Assembly: GCF_001189535.1 (NCBI RefSeq)
Contig: NZ_CP012070.1
Span: 930,001 to 994,000, forward strand
From: Arsenicicoccus sp. oral taxon 190
Lineage (GTDB): Bacteria > Actinomycetota > Actinomycetes > Actinomycetales > Dermatophilaceae
Direction: 5' to 3'
DNA: 64,000 bases
The position numbers and the translations under genes are program-made. How positions within the stretch are numbered: position 1 is the first letter of the stretch; each line of letters opens with the position of its first letter. The notes beneath the pieces are model-generated. The model did no database searches, had not been told where the DNA came from, and saw nothing but the letters and a program-made list of their open reading frames with translations. Shown one piece after another: positions 24,937-34,027 of the stretch.

Positions 24937-27900
24937 CCTCGACCCCACCGGTCGTGTGGCGGGTCCGTGTGGTCACCGCCTGCCTGCTCCTCACCGCCCT
25001 GGCCTTCCTGCAGGGCGGTGGTCGCGTCGTGCCCGACACCAAGCTGGACCTGACCCTGGACCCGTTGGCCTTCCTGCAGCGCGCGCTGCACGTGTGGGAC
25101 CCTGCCGGGCACCTCGGGCAGCTGCAGAACCAGGCCTACGGCTACCTCTTCCCGATGGGGTCGGTCCACCTGCTGCTGCGGCTCGCGCAGGTCCCGGAGT
25201 GGGTGACGCAGCGGCTGTGGTGGTCGCTGGTGCTGTGCACCGCCTTCCTCGGCTTCTGGCGGCTGACCCGGGCCATCGGGGTGGGCGGCTCGTGGAGCCG
25301 CTACCTGGGGGCGCTGCTCTTCGCGGTGTCGCCGCGATTCCTCACCGAGATCGCGATCACCTCGATCGAGGTGTGGCCGATGGCCATGGCGCCCTGGGTG
25401 CTGCTCCCGCTCGTGGACCCCCGGCCTCGCCACACCCGTCGTCGGGTGCTGCAGTCGGCGCTGGCCTTCGGCTGCATCGGCGGGGTCAACGCCGTCGCCA
25501 CCGGCGCTGCGCTGGTGCTGCCCACCCTCTGGTGGCTGACCCGGGCGCCGTTGCGGCGGGGCCTGCGCGACCTCGCGGCCTGGCTGGTCGCCTGCCTGCT
25601 CGCCGGGTCGTGGTGGCTCGGCCCGCTGCTGGTGCTGGGCCGCTACAGCCCGCCCTTCCTCGACTGGATCGAGGACGCCGCCGCGACGACGAGCACCGCG
25701 AGCGCGTTCAGCGCCGTGCAGGGCACCACCCACTGGCTGGCCTACCTGCGCCTGTCCGACGGCCCGACCTGGCCGGCCGGCTGGCTGGTCGTGTCGCAGC
25801 CGGTCCTGGTCGTGGTCACCACGGTCCCGGCGATCCTCGGCCTGGCCGGTATGGCGCTCAAGGGGCTGCCGCAGGCGGGGTTCTGGCGGCTCGCCACGGT
25901 GACGGGGCTCGTGCTGCTGACGCTGGGCTTCTCCGGTGCGGGGCACGGGCCGGTCGCCGAGCCGGTGCGGGCCCTTCTGGACGGTCCACTGGCGGCGCTG
26001 CGCAACATCCACAAGTTCGAGCTGGTGCTGCGGATCCCGGTGCTGGTCGGGCTGGTCCACGCCGCGCACGCGCTGGCCGGCCCCGCCCGGCACCGCCGCG
26101 CCGGCGCCCCGCTGATCCGCCGGGAGGTGGTCGGCGCGCTCGTCGGAGCGCTCGTGGTGACCGCGGCCGCGCCGGGGGTCGCGGCGATGCTGCCGCGCGA
26201 CGGCGCCTACGAGCAGATCCCCGACTACTGGCGCGAGGCCGCGCGCTGGCTCGACGACCGGCCCGGTCCGGGGACGGTCCTCGTGGTCCCCGCGGCCCCC
26301 TTCGCGGACCTGACCTGGGGGTCGCCGCGCGACGAACCCCTGCAGGCCCTGATGCGCCGGCCCTTCGCCGTCCGCGACGCGGTGCCGCTCGGGTCGGCGG
26401 GGAGCACGCGCTACCTCGACGAGGTGGAGCGGGCGCTGCGGACGGGGTCGGCCACGCCGGCGCTGCGGCAGTCCCTGGTGGACGCGGGCATCCGCTACCT
26501 CGTGGTCCGCAACGACCTGCGCGCGGCGGCCCGCCAGGCCCCCGTCATCGCGGTGCACCAGGCGCTCGCCGACGCGGGGATCGCTCGGGTGCAGACCTTC
26601 GGGCCGCCGACGGGCAGCGCCTACGAGAGCGACGCGTTCACGGTCGACGAGCACACGCTGCTGCCCTACCCGAGCCTGGAGGTCTACGACGCCGGGCCGG
26701 TCACCGACGCCCGGCTGGTGCCGGTCACCGACCTGGTGTCGCTGACCGGCGGCCCCGAGGACGTGCCCGCCGTCGGCGGTCGGCTGCCCGGCGGGGTCAC
26801 GGTCCTCGGGGACGACCGCGCGGCCCTCCCGGCCGGCACCCGCCTGCCCGAGGTCCTCGCCGACGGCAACCAGCGGCGGGAGGTGAGCTTCGGGCGCGCC
26901 TCGGACAACCGGTCACCGGTGCTCACGGCGGACGACCCCGGCAGCACCGCGCGGCGGGTCAAGGACTACCTCGTGGACCCGCGGGCGCCGCGCACGGTGC
27001 TGCGGTGGGAGGGGATCGCCGGGGTCAGCGCCTCCAGCTCGGCCTCGGACGCCGGCACGCTGGTCCACACCTCGTCGGGGGACTCCCCGGCGGCCGCCCT
27101 GGACGGGGACCCGGGGACGCACTGGCTCTCGGGCACCTACCAGCGGTCGGTCGGCGAGTGGCTGGAGGTGCGCCTGACCGCGCCGCGCGACCTCACCGGG
27201 ACCCTCGTCACCTTCGCCTCGCCCGGGCCGGGTGCTGCGGCGCCGGTGCTCGTGGACGTCACGACGGACGCCGGTACCACCACGATGCGCGTCGACGCCG
27301 ACAGCTCGCCCGGGGCCGCCGGGACGCTGCTGCTGCCCCCGGGCCCCAGCGCGCGGGTGCGGCTGACGCTGCGGACCACCACCGAGGGGGTCCAGCGCGG
27401 CTTCGCGGTCAGCGAGATCGCCATACCGGGGCTGCGGGCGGTGCCGCGGCTCGTCATGCCCCCGACCCCGTCCGGCTCGCCCGACGTCGTGCTCGTGCGC
27501 CGCGAGGAGACCGGCCGCACCGGCTGCCTGCGCCAGGGCGGCCGCCCGCTGTGCGCCGACACCCTGACGCAGTCCGGCGAGGAGGCCGGGGGGATCTATC
27601 GCGAGCTCTCGACCAGCAAGAACGCGACCTACGGCTGGTCCGGCACGGTGTCCATGCGCTCCACCGAGGACGCCGCCAGCCTGCTCGACGCCCCCACGCG
27701 GGTGCGGGCGACCGCCAGCTCGAGCCGGATCCCGTCGATCGTGGCGCGTCCGGGCGCCGTGGTCGACGCCGACCCGCACACCGGCTGGATCGCCGCGCCC
27801 ACCGACCCCCGACCCACGCTGCGCCTCACCCTCCCGGCGCCGCGCCGCCTGACCGGGCTGCGGCTGGACAACGATCCCTACCTCCCGGCCTCGCGCCCCC

Positions 27901-29186
27901 GCCGGGTAGAGGTCCGGCTCGGGGACGGCTCGGTGCGGGACCTGCCGGTCGCGCTGGACGGCACGGTGCGGTTCACCGCGACGACGGACCGGCTCAGCGT
28001 GACCTTCACCCGCTGGGACGGTGCGCGCTCGATGGAGCCGGTGTCCCGCTACGTGCAGACCCTCCCCGTCGGCGTCACCGAGGTGGTCCTGCTCGGCGCC
28101 GAGGACCTGGTCCGGCCGCTTGACCGCGGCGCCCCGGTGGGCCAGCGGTGCGGCGACGGCCCGGAGCTGCGCGTCGACGGCCGCACCTGGCGGTCCCGCC
28201 TCGCGGCCACGGTCGGCGACGTCCTCGACCAGCGCCCGCTCGCCTGGCTGCCCTGCGACGGCGCCGAAGCCCTCACCCTCGACCCCGGGGACCACCTCCT
28301 GTCCGCCGCGGCCTCCGAGTCCGTGCAACCGGTGTCGCTCGAGCTCGCGACCCTGGCCGCCCCCGTCCGGCGCGGCGCGACGACCGGGACCGACGTCGCG
28401 GCCCGGGACGGCGGCTACCCCCTGCCGGAGCGTGCCACGGCGACCGTCCTCGTGCTGCCCCACAACGCCAACCCGGGCTGGCGCGCCACCGACGACGCCG
28501 GGCACCCCCTGACGCCGATCCGGCTCGACGGCCGCCGCCAGGGCTGGGTCGTCCCCGCCGGGCCCGCCACGGTCGTCCGGCCCACCTTCACCCCCCAGGT
28601 GCCGTATGCCGTCACCCTCGCCGCCGGGTTCCTCGCCCTGCTGCTCGTCGGGGCCGGGGTGTGGTGGGAGCGCCGGGTCGCGGCACGGCACGCCGGCGCG
28701 GGGCCGCTGCGCGAGGCGCGGGGAGCCCGCTGGCTGGCTGCCGCCGCCGCGGTGGTGCTGCTGCCGCTCGTGGGTGGCGCCGCCGGGGTCGTCGCGGTGC
28801 TGCTGGCGACGGCGTGGAGCGTGACCGGGGCGCTGTGGCGCCGGGAGGGCGTGGCCCGGGCCGCCGCCACGGTCGTCCCGGGGGCGGTGGCGGTGGCGCT
28901 CGTCGCGGCCCGGCCCTGGGGAGCCGGGGGCGCCGCGATCCACTCGTGGTGGGTGCAGGCGGCGACCCTCACCGCCGTGGCGCTGGCGACGCTGCACCTG
29001 CCGGGGCGGTGGGTGTCAGGTCGGCGCCCGCCGCGACAGCTGGAGCCTCAGTCCCAGCCGACGACGCCCCAGTCTCAGCACGAGTCCCAGTCGCAGCCGA
29101 CGAAGACCCAACCCCAGCCCAAGCCTCAGCCCCAGCGCCAGCCCCAGCCATCCGCAGGGCCGGCCGGCGCCACGCGCCGCCCCTGA
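24933..29186 (+). CDS. aftD: Alpha-(1->3)-arabinofuranosyltransferase, AftD-like (GT-C, DUF3367)
   Basis: 1417 residues, starting in an ATGA overlap with the methyltransferase. The first periplasmic loop has the GT-C/DUF3367 signature KLDLTLDPLAFLQRALHVWD then NQAYGYLFPMG. About 12 helices fill the first 470 residues. Extracellular modules follow, including two discoidin-like segments (SPAAALDGDPGTHWLSGTY; AVVDADPHTGWIAAP) likely to bind glycan. Two or three helices return near 1230-1350. The C-terminus is a Gln/Pro/Ser run. AftD adds alpha-1,3 branches to arabinan using decaprenyl-phospho-arabinose. The last 218 bases are antisense to the acyltransferase gene. Confidence 0.88.
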   Translation: MTSTPPVVWRVRVVTACLLLTALAFLQGGGRVVPDTKLDLTLDPLAFLQRALHVWDPAGHLGQLQNQAYGYLFPMGSVHLLLRLAQVPEWVTQRLWWSLVLCTAFLGFWRLTRAIGVGGSWSRYLGALLFAVSPRFLTEIAITSIEVWPMAMAPWVLLPLVDPRPRHTRRRVLQSALAFGCIGGVNAVATGAALVLPTLWWLTRAPLRRGLRDLAAWLVACLLAGSWWLGPLLVLGRYSPPFLDWIEDAAATTSTASAFSAVQGTTHWLAYLRLSDGPTWPAGWLVVSQPVLVVVTTVPAILGLAGMALKGLPQAGFWRLATVTGLVLLTLGFSGAGHGPVAEPVRALLDGPLAALRNIHKFELVLRIPVLVGLVHAAHALAGPARHRRAGAPLIRREVVGALVGALVVTAAAPGVAAMLPRDGAYEQIPDYWREAARWLDDRPGPGTVLVVPAAPFADLTWGSPRDEPLQALMRRPFAVRDAVPLGSAGSTRYLDEVERALRTGSATPALRQSLVDAGIRYLVVRNDLRAAARQAPVIAVHQALADAGIARVQTFGPPTGSAYESDAFTVDEHTLLPYPSLEVYDAGPVTDARLVPVTDLVSLTGGPEDVPAVGGRLPGGVTVLGDDRAALPAGTRLPEVLADGNQRREVSFGRASDNRSPVLTADDPGSTARRVKDYLVDPRAPRTVLRWEGIAGVSASSSASDAGTLVHTSSGDSPAAALDGDPGTHWLSGTYQRSVGEWLEVRLTAPRDLTGTLVTFASPGPGAAAPVLVDVTTDAGTTTMRVDADSSPGAAGTLLLPPGPSARVRLTLRTTTEGVQRGFAVSEIAIPGLRAVPRLVMPPTPSGSPDVVLVRREETGRTGCLRQGGRPLCADTLTQSGEEAGGIYRELSTSKNATYGWSGTVSMRSTEDAASLLDAPTRVRATASSSRIPSIVARPGAVVDADPHTGWIAAPTDPRPTLRLTLPAPRRLTGLRLDNDPYLPASRPRRVEVRLGDGSVRDLPVALDGTVRFTATTDRLSVTFTRWDGARSMEPVSRYVQTLPVGVTEVVLLGAEDLVRPLDRGAPVGQRCGDGPELRVDGRTWRSRLAATVGDVLDQRPLAWLPCDGAEALTLDPGDHLLSAAASESVQPVSLELATLAAPVRRGATTGTDVAARDGGYPLPERATATVLVLPHNANPGWRATDDAGHPLTPIRLDGRRQGWVVPAGPATVVRPTFTPQVPYAVTLAAGFLALLLVGAGVWWERRVAARHAGAGPLREARGARWLAAAAAVVLLPLVGGAAGVVAVLLATAWSVTGALWRREGVARAAATVVPGAVAVALVAARPWGAGGAAIHSWWVQAATLTAVALATLHLPGRWVSGRRPPRQLEPQSQPTTPQSQHESQSQPTKTQPQPKPQPQRQPQPSAGPAGATRRP

Positions 29187-30339
29187 CCCCGCGTCGGCGG
29201 TCCTGCCGCCGGGCCCAGCGCATCACTGGCGCCTCCAGCCAGCGGTGGCTGACGGTCGCCACGGCCAGCGACCCCACGAGCGTGACCGGCCAGAGGACCG
29301 CGAAGTCCCCGTCGAAGGGCCGGTGCCCGATCGCGTCCGCCACCAGCTGGAGCACCACGAGGTGGTAGCAGAAGACGCCGTAGGACAGGTCGCCGAGGAC
29401 CCGGCCGGGCCGGGAGCCGAGCGCCGCCACGACCCGGGAGCCGGTGACGTCGACGGCCACGCAGGGGAGCACGACGAGCAGCCCGAGGACGGTGTAGCCG
29501 ACATTCTTGGTGGCGGCCTCCAGCGTCGTCGCCGGGTCGAGGCCGAGGGGGCCGGCCAGGCGGGTGGCCAGCAGCAGGTAGACCGCGGCGGCCGCGGCCC
29601 ACAGGGTGCCCGGCGCTGCCACGAGGTCGTCCACCGCGGTGCGGGGGAACGCGTCGACCTGGCGGCCCTCGTGCCACACCGCGAGCGCCATACCGGCTCC
29701 GAACCAGCCGAGGTAGGCCGGGAGCCACAGGTTGGCCGTCCCGGACCAGCGATCGTGCGTCAGCACGATCCACGCCGTGGCTGCCAGGGGCGAGGCCGCG
29801 AGCGTCAGCAGGGCCGACCGGGCCCAGCGGCGGCCCCGCAGGCGGGAGAGCAGCCAGGCCAGCAGCGGCAGGACGAGGTAGAAGGCCCACTCCGTCGACA
29901 GGCTCCACATCTGGGTGAGGCCGGGCACCGAGGGTTGTGGCGTGTAGATCTGGGTGAGCGTCGCGATCCGGAGGTACTGCTCGGGGCCGACGTGGGCGGG
30001 ACATTCGACGAGCAGCGCGGCGGCGAGCACCGCGACCCACGCCGCCGGCAGGACCCGGAGCGCCCGGTGGCGCCAGTAGGACCGCAGGTCACGGGCCCGG
30101 GCCGCCTCGGCGTCGGTGGCGCTGCCGAGGCGGAGCCGGACGTGCGGGCGGTAGAGCAGGAAGCCCGAGACCACGAAGAAGATCGGGACGCCCACGTCCA
30201 TCCGGGCGAGCAGGCCCGCCCACGCGCCGTGCAGCGAGTCGCCGCTGCTGAAGCCGACGTGGGTCGTCAGCACCAGCAGCGCGCCGACGATCCGCAGGCC
30301 GTCGAGGGCCACGAACCTGGTCGTCCGGCGCTGGAGCAT
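28969..30339 (-). CDS. Acyltransferase 3 family membrane O-acyltransferase (OafA-like)
   Basis: 456 residues with about 10 helices. It opens FVALDGLRIVGALLVLTTHVGF, containing the conserved RIxGA and catalytic His region, followed by FFVVSGFLLYRP and YWRHRALRVLPAAW. LSYGVFCYHLVVLQ is another family hallmark. It O-acetylates sugars at the cell surface. The last 75 residues are a low-complexity Ala/Gly/Thr tail, most of which lies antisense to the 3' end of aftD. A shorter functional protein ending near RWLEAPVMRWARR would lose nothing catalytic. Confidence 0.87.
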   Translation of the reverse strand: MLQRRTTRFVALDGLRIVGALLVLTTHVGFSSGDSLHGAWAGLLARMDVGVPIFFVVSGFLLYRPHVRLRLGSATDAEAARARDLRSYWRHRALRVLPAAWVAVLAAALLVECPAHVGPEQYLRIATLTQIYTPQPSVPGLTQMWSLSTEWAFYLVLPLLAWLLSRLRGRRWARSALLTLAASPLAATAWIVLTHDRWSGTANLWLPAYLGWFGAGMALAVWHEGRQVDAFPRTAVDDLVAAPGTLWAAAAAVYLLLATRLAGPLGLDPATTLEAATKNVGYTVLGLLVVLPCVAVDVTGSRVVAALGSRPGRVLGDLSYGVFCYHLVVLQLVADAIGHRPFDGDFAVLWPVTLVGSLAVATVSHRWLEAPVMRWARRQDRRRGVRGGAWRRPALRMAGAGAGAEAWAGVGSSSAATGTRAETGASSAGTEAPAVAAGADLTPTAPAGAASPAPRR

Positions 30340-30545
30340 GGCAGGAGGGTAGTCGGCGGCGGCGCGTTTGTGACCCCCCGGTAACCCGTGCGGCGGTGGG
30401 GGCGAGGAGGGGGGCAGACAAGGGGGCTACCGGCTGGTACAGTCCCGGAAACCTCCGTCGCTACCCACCAGTAGACCCGTCGGGGTCCACGACTCACCCA
30501 CTCGTCAACGTCACCGTCGCCGTTCCCTGAGCAGGAGTCCCACCC

Positions 30546-31604
30546 ATGCGTCGCATCCTCGGCGGTCTCGCCGTCTTCCTGGGCGTCCTTGCCCTCGTCC
30601 TCGGGCTGCGCGCCGACGCGGTCTACCACCGGCTGGCCAAGGTCAAGCTGGACCAGTCCACGACGGCGGTGTCCGAGGGCACCGGCGTCTCCGTCATGCG
30701 GGTGTGGGGCGACGGCAAGACCGTCCACTTCGCGCCGCTGACCGGCCAGCGGGTCCGCAACACCCGCAACGTCACCGGCATCCCCGGCAAGGTGCCCGAG
30801 TCCCAGCGTGACACCCAGGCCTTCTGGCAGATGGGTCTCAAGACCGAGATCGTGGACGTCCAGCCGATCGCGATGACCAACGAGGGCGTCTCGCTCGACC
30901 GAGTCAGCGCCATGACCACCAACTGCTGCGGCGACTACACGTCGGTGGGCACGCTCGACGAGCCGGGCCGGACCGCGTCGAGCCGGCACGAGGGGCTGTT
31001 CTTCAAGTTCCCCTTCGACGCGCAGAAGCGTTCCTACCCCTTCTGGGACGCCGAGCTGAAGGGCGCGCGGGACGCGTCCTACGTCCGCAACGAGACCATC
31101 CAGGGCGTCACGACCCAGGTCTACGAGCAGCAGATCCCCACGACCCGCCTGCCCGGCAGCCAGTCGGTGCCGCGGTCGATGTTCGTGGCGGACGCCATCG
31201 GCAGCGTCGACGCCTCCGTGGACTACGCCAACACCCGCACCTTCTGGGTAGAGCCGACGACCGGCGTCATCCTCAAGGGTCAGGAGCAGATCGAGCGGAC
31301 CCTGGTGTCCGACGCGGGCCGGGTGACGCTCGTCAAGGGCACCATCGCCTACACCGACGCGACCCAGAAGGCCCTCGCCGACGAGTACGCCCCCAAGGCC
31401 AAGGCCCTCGCCTTCGTGCGGGACCTGCTCGGGCCCGTCGGTTTCGTCCTCGGCGCGCTGCTGCTGGCGCTGGGCCTGCTGCTGCTCTTCGCCCACCGGC
31501 GCCGGGCCCGCCACCAGGACCTCGGGCACCGCGAGGACCGCGAGCTCGTGGGGGCGACGGCCACCGACCGCGGCGACGAGGCGACGACGACCTCGCATCG
31601 CTGA
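30546..31604 (+). CDS. DUF3068 (PorA-family) membrane-anchored protein
   Basis: 352 residues. An N-terminal helix (ILGGLAVFLGVLALVLGL) and a C-terminal helix (PVGFVLGALLLALGLLLLF) flank an extracellular beta-rich domain. SAMTTNCCGDYTSVG, KFPFDAQKRSYPFWD and TRTFWVEPTTGVILKGQ are recognisable DUF3068 features. The molecular role is unknown. The family is common near arabinogalactan and glycan genes in actinobacteria, which matches its position. AGGAG lies nine bases before the ATG. Confidence 0.82.
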   Translation: MRRILGGLAVFLGVLALVLGLRADAVYHRLAKVKLDQSTTAVSEGTGVSVMRVWGDGKTVHFAPLTGQRVRNTRNVTGIPGKVPESQRDTQAFWQMGLKTEIVDVQPIAMTNEGVSLDRVSAMTTNCCGDYTSVGTLDEPGRTASSRHEGLFFKFPFDAQKRSYPFWDAELKGARDASYVRNETIQGVTTQVYEQQIPTTRLPGSQSVPRSMFVADAIGSVDASVDYANTRTFWVEPTTGVILKGQEQIERTLVSDAGRVTLVKGTIAYTDATQKALADEYAPKAKALAFVRDLLGPVGFVLGALLLALGLLLLFAHRRRARHQDLGHREDRELVGATATDRGDEATTTSHR

Positions 31605-31640
31605 CGGGTGGACGGGCGCGCGTCGGGGCATGACCCCTCC

Positions 31641-33287
31641 ATGACCACCTCGCGCAGCAGCAGCCCGTCCCGGTCGGCCGGCCCCGTGGAGACCGTCGAC
31701 GCCGTCGTCGTCGGGGGCGGCCACCACGGTCTCGTCGCGGCGAGCACGCTGGCCGACGCCGGCTGGGACGTCCTGGTCCTGGAGGCCCGGGACACCGTGG
31801 GCGGCGCCGTCGCCTCCCGGGACGTCGACGGCTGGGTGTTGGACGAGTTCAGCGCCTGCCACCCGCTCGGGGCCGTCTCCCCCGTACTGCGGGAGCTCGA
31901 CCTGGAGCAGCACGGCCTCAGCTGGTGCCACGCCCCCCGCCCCGTCGTGCACGTCGCCGCTGGCGACGACACCGAGGGGTCCGTGGTCCAGCCGACGGCC
32001 GAGGAGACTGCGGCGCTGCTCGACCAGGACCACGCCGGCGACGGCGAGAGCTGGCTGCGCCTGTGCCGGCAGTGGGAGCAGCTGCGCGAGCCGCTGCTGG
32101 CGGCGCTGCTGACCCGGTGGCCCCCGGTGCGCTCGCTCGGGCCCGTGCTTGCCCGGGTCGGCGCGACGCAGCTGCCCGACTTCGTGCGCTTCGCGATGCT
32201 GCCGGTGGACCGGATGGGCGTCGAGCTCTTCGGCGGGGCCCGCGGCGGCCAGCTGCTCGCCGGCAACGCCATGCACGCCGACATCCCGCCGGAGGCCCCC
32301 GGCAGCGGGCTCTTCGGCTGGCTGATGACGATGCTCGCCCAGGACGTCGGATTCCCGTCGCCGCGCGGCGGCACCCGCGCCCTGGCCCAGGCGCTGCGAG
32401 CGCGCGCCGAGCAGGCGGGAGCCCGCGTCGAGACCGGTCAGCTCGTCACCCGCATCGCCCTAGCCGGCGGCCGGGCGCACGGCGTCGAGACCGCCGACGG
32501 CCGTCGGATCCGGGCCCGCCGCGCCGTCATCGCCGACACCAGCGCGCCCGACCTCTACGAGAGGCTGCTGCCGCAGGACGCCATACCCGTCGGGCTGCGC
32601 AGCCGGCTGGACCGGTTCGCGTGGGACCTGCCGACGCTCAAGCTCAACTACCGCCTCGCCGCGCCGATGCCGTGGACCGCGCGCCACGCCCACGGCGCCG
32701 CGGTGGTCCACGCCGGCCAGGACCGCCACGGCCTCGTGCGCTGGTCGGCCGACCTCGGCTCGGAGCGGGTCCCGGAGCGGCCGTTCGCGCTGGTGGGGCA
32801 GATGACGACGATCGACCCGACCCGCTCGCCCGACGGCACCGAGGCGCTGTGGCTCTACACCCACCTGCCGCGGGGCGTCACCGACCCCGACAGCGCGGCC
32901 CGGCTGACCGAGGGCTGCGAGGCGATGTTCGACGACCTGGCGCCCGGGTGGCGCGACCACGTCATCGACCGATGGGACCAGACGCCGCGGGCGCTGCACG
33001 ACAGCAACGCCAACCTCGGCGAGGGCGCGGTCGGCGGCGGCACGATGCAGCTGTGGCAGCAGGCCATCTGGCGCCCGGTGACCGGGCTCGGCGGCCCCCG
33101 CACCCACGTGGACGGGCTCTACCTCGGCAGCGCCGCCACGCACCCCGGCGGCGGCGTGCACGGCGGCTGCGGCTACCTGGCCGCCCGGGCCGCCCTGGCC
33201 GACCAGGCCTGGTGGGGCCGACCGGCACGTCACCTCTCCCTGGCCACCCTGCACCGCCTGTATGCCGAGCGCCCCACCCTGCGCTGA
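31641..33287 (+). CDS. FAD-dependent phytoene-dehydrogenase-like oxidoreductase (PYROXD2-like)
   Basis: 548 residues. The dinucleotide-binding motif is DAVVVGGGHHGLVAASTLADAG (about residues 20-40), followed by LEARDTVGGAVASR. The second half has the FAD-closing segment HVDGLYLGSAATHPGGGVHG, typical of CrtI/PYROXD2-type flavoproteins. No carotenoid genes are nearby, so an NAD(P)H-independent desaturase or a general amine/alkene oxidase role cannot be chosen. The start at ATG 31641 is preferred to GTG 31608 because it begins just before the Rossmann motif. Confidence 0.85.
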   Translation: MTTSRSSSPSRSAGPVETVDAVVVGGGHHGLVAASTLADAGWDVLVLEARDTVGGAVASRDVDGWVLDEFSACHPLGAVSPVLRELDLEQHGLSWCHAPRPVVHVAAGDDTEGSVVQPTAEETAALLDQDHAGDGESWLRLCRQWEQLREPLLAALLTRWPPVRSLGPVLARVGATQLPDFVRFAMLPVDRMGVELFGGARGGQLLAGNAMHADIPPEAPGSGLFGWLMTMLAQDVGFPSPRGGTRALAQALRARAEQAGARVETGQLVTRIALAGGRAHGVETADGRRIRARRAVIADTSAPDLYERLLPQDAIPVGLRSRLDRFAWDLPTLKLNYRLAAPMPWTARHAHGAAVVHAGQDRHGLVRWSADLGSERVPERPFALVGQMTTIDPTRSPDGTEALWLYTHLPRGVTDPDSAARLTEGCEAMFDDLAPGWRDHVIDRWDQTPRALHDSNANLGEGAVGGGTMQLWQQAIWRPVTGLGGPRTHVDGLYLGSAATHPGGGVHGGCGYLAARAALADQAWWGRPARHLSLATLHRLYAERPTLR

Positions 33288-33345
33288 CCGCAGCACCGGG
33301 GGCGGGATATCGGCATACGGCCTGCCGGTGTCGCCGGCTCGCTCG

Positions 33346-33798
33346 TCAGGAGCGGCGCGGCTCCGTCGCGTGCTCGGCGATCAGGGCGAGCCGGGTGAGG
33401 GTCTCGCTGTTGCGCCGGGCGATCGCCGCCTGCCTGGCGGCCTGGGGCACGAACCGGCCCGGCCCCTGCGAGGCGTCCTCACGCATGCTGATGAGCGTGC
33501 CGCCGCCCTGCGGCTCGAGGGTGATCTCCACGGCGGCCACGCCGAAGAACGGACGCGCCTTGGCCCGCAGCAGGATCCGTCGGCCGGGCTCGCACTCGAC
33601 CACCTCGGTGTCGTCGTCGAGCAGCGCGGGCCACGCGCCGACGGAGTGGTGCAGGCGCGCGCCGGGCGCGGGCCAGTCTCCAGACACGGCGCGCATCCGG
33701 GAGGCGCCCACCACCCAGCAGGGATAGCTCCAGCCGTCGGCGATGACCGCCCACACCTGGTCGACGGTGGCGGGCGTCTGGTGCCGCTCGGTGTGCAT
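33346..33798 (-). CDS. SRPBCC family protein (polyketide cyclase/dehydratase-like)
   Basis: 150 residues. ATVDQVWAVIADGWSYPCWVVGA at the N-terminus and AAVEITLEPQGGGTLISMRE near the C-terminus give the helix-grip fold. No catalytic residue is evident; the family binds lipophilic ligands or acts in cyclase/dehydratase steps. It converges with the FAD oxidoreductase. ATG at 33798 with GGAGC upstream. Confidence 0.78.
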   Translation of the reverse strand: MHTERHQTPATVDQVWAVIADGWSYPCWVVGASRMRAVSGDWPAPGARLHHSVGAWPALLDDDTEVVECEPGRRILLRAKARPFFGVAAVEITLEPQGGGTLISMREDASQGPGRFVPQAARQAAIARRNSETLTRLALIAEHATEPRRS

Positions 33799-34027
33799 CG
33801 GTGCTCCTTCGGGACGAGGACCTCCAGCATCCCGTGACGGGCGAGGCGGCAGGGACTTGGCAGCGAGCGAGATGAGTGGCCGCGACCTGCCTCATCAACC
33901 TCACCTGTCACCGCAGGCACAGTGGTCGCACCGCGGTCCCCGGTGGCGGGACCCGCGCGGCGTGTGCTTAGGTTCCGCCGCGGGCGATCGCCGACGTGGA
34001 CGGTCGCAGCGGATGGACGGAGCCCCC

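Noticed and set aside
24890..28123. 1077-residue plus-strand ORF within aftD
   Set aside because: Out-of-frame shadow of aftD, Arg/Ala/Pro-rich without recognisable domains.
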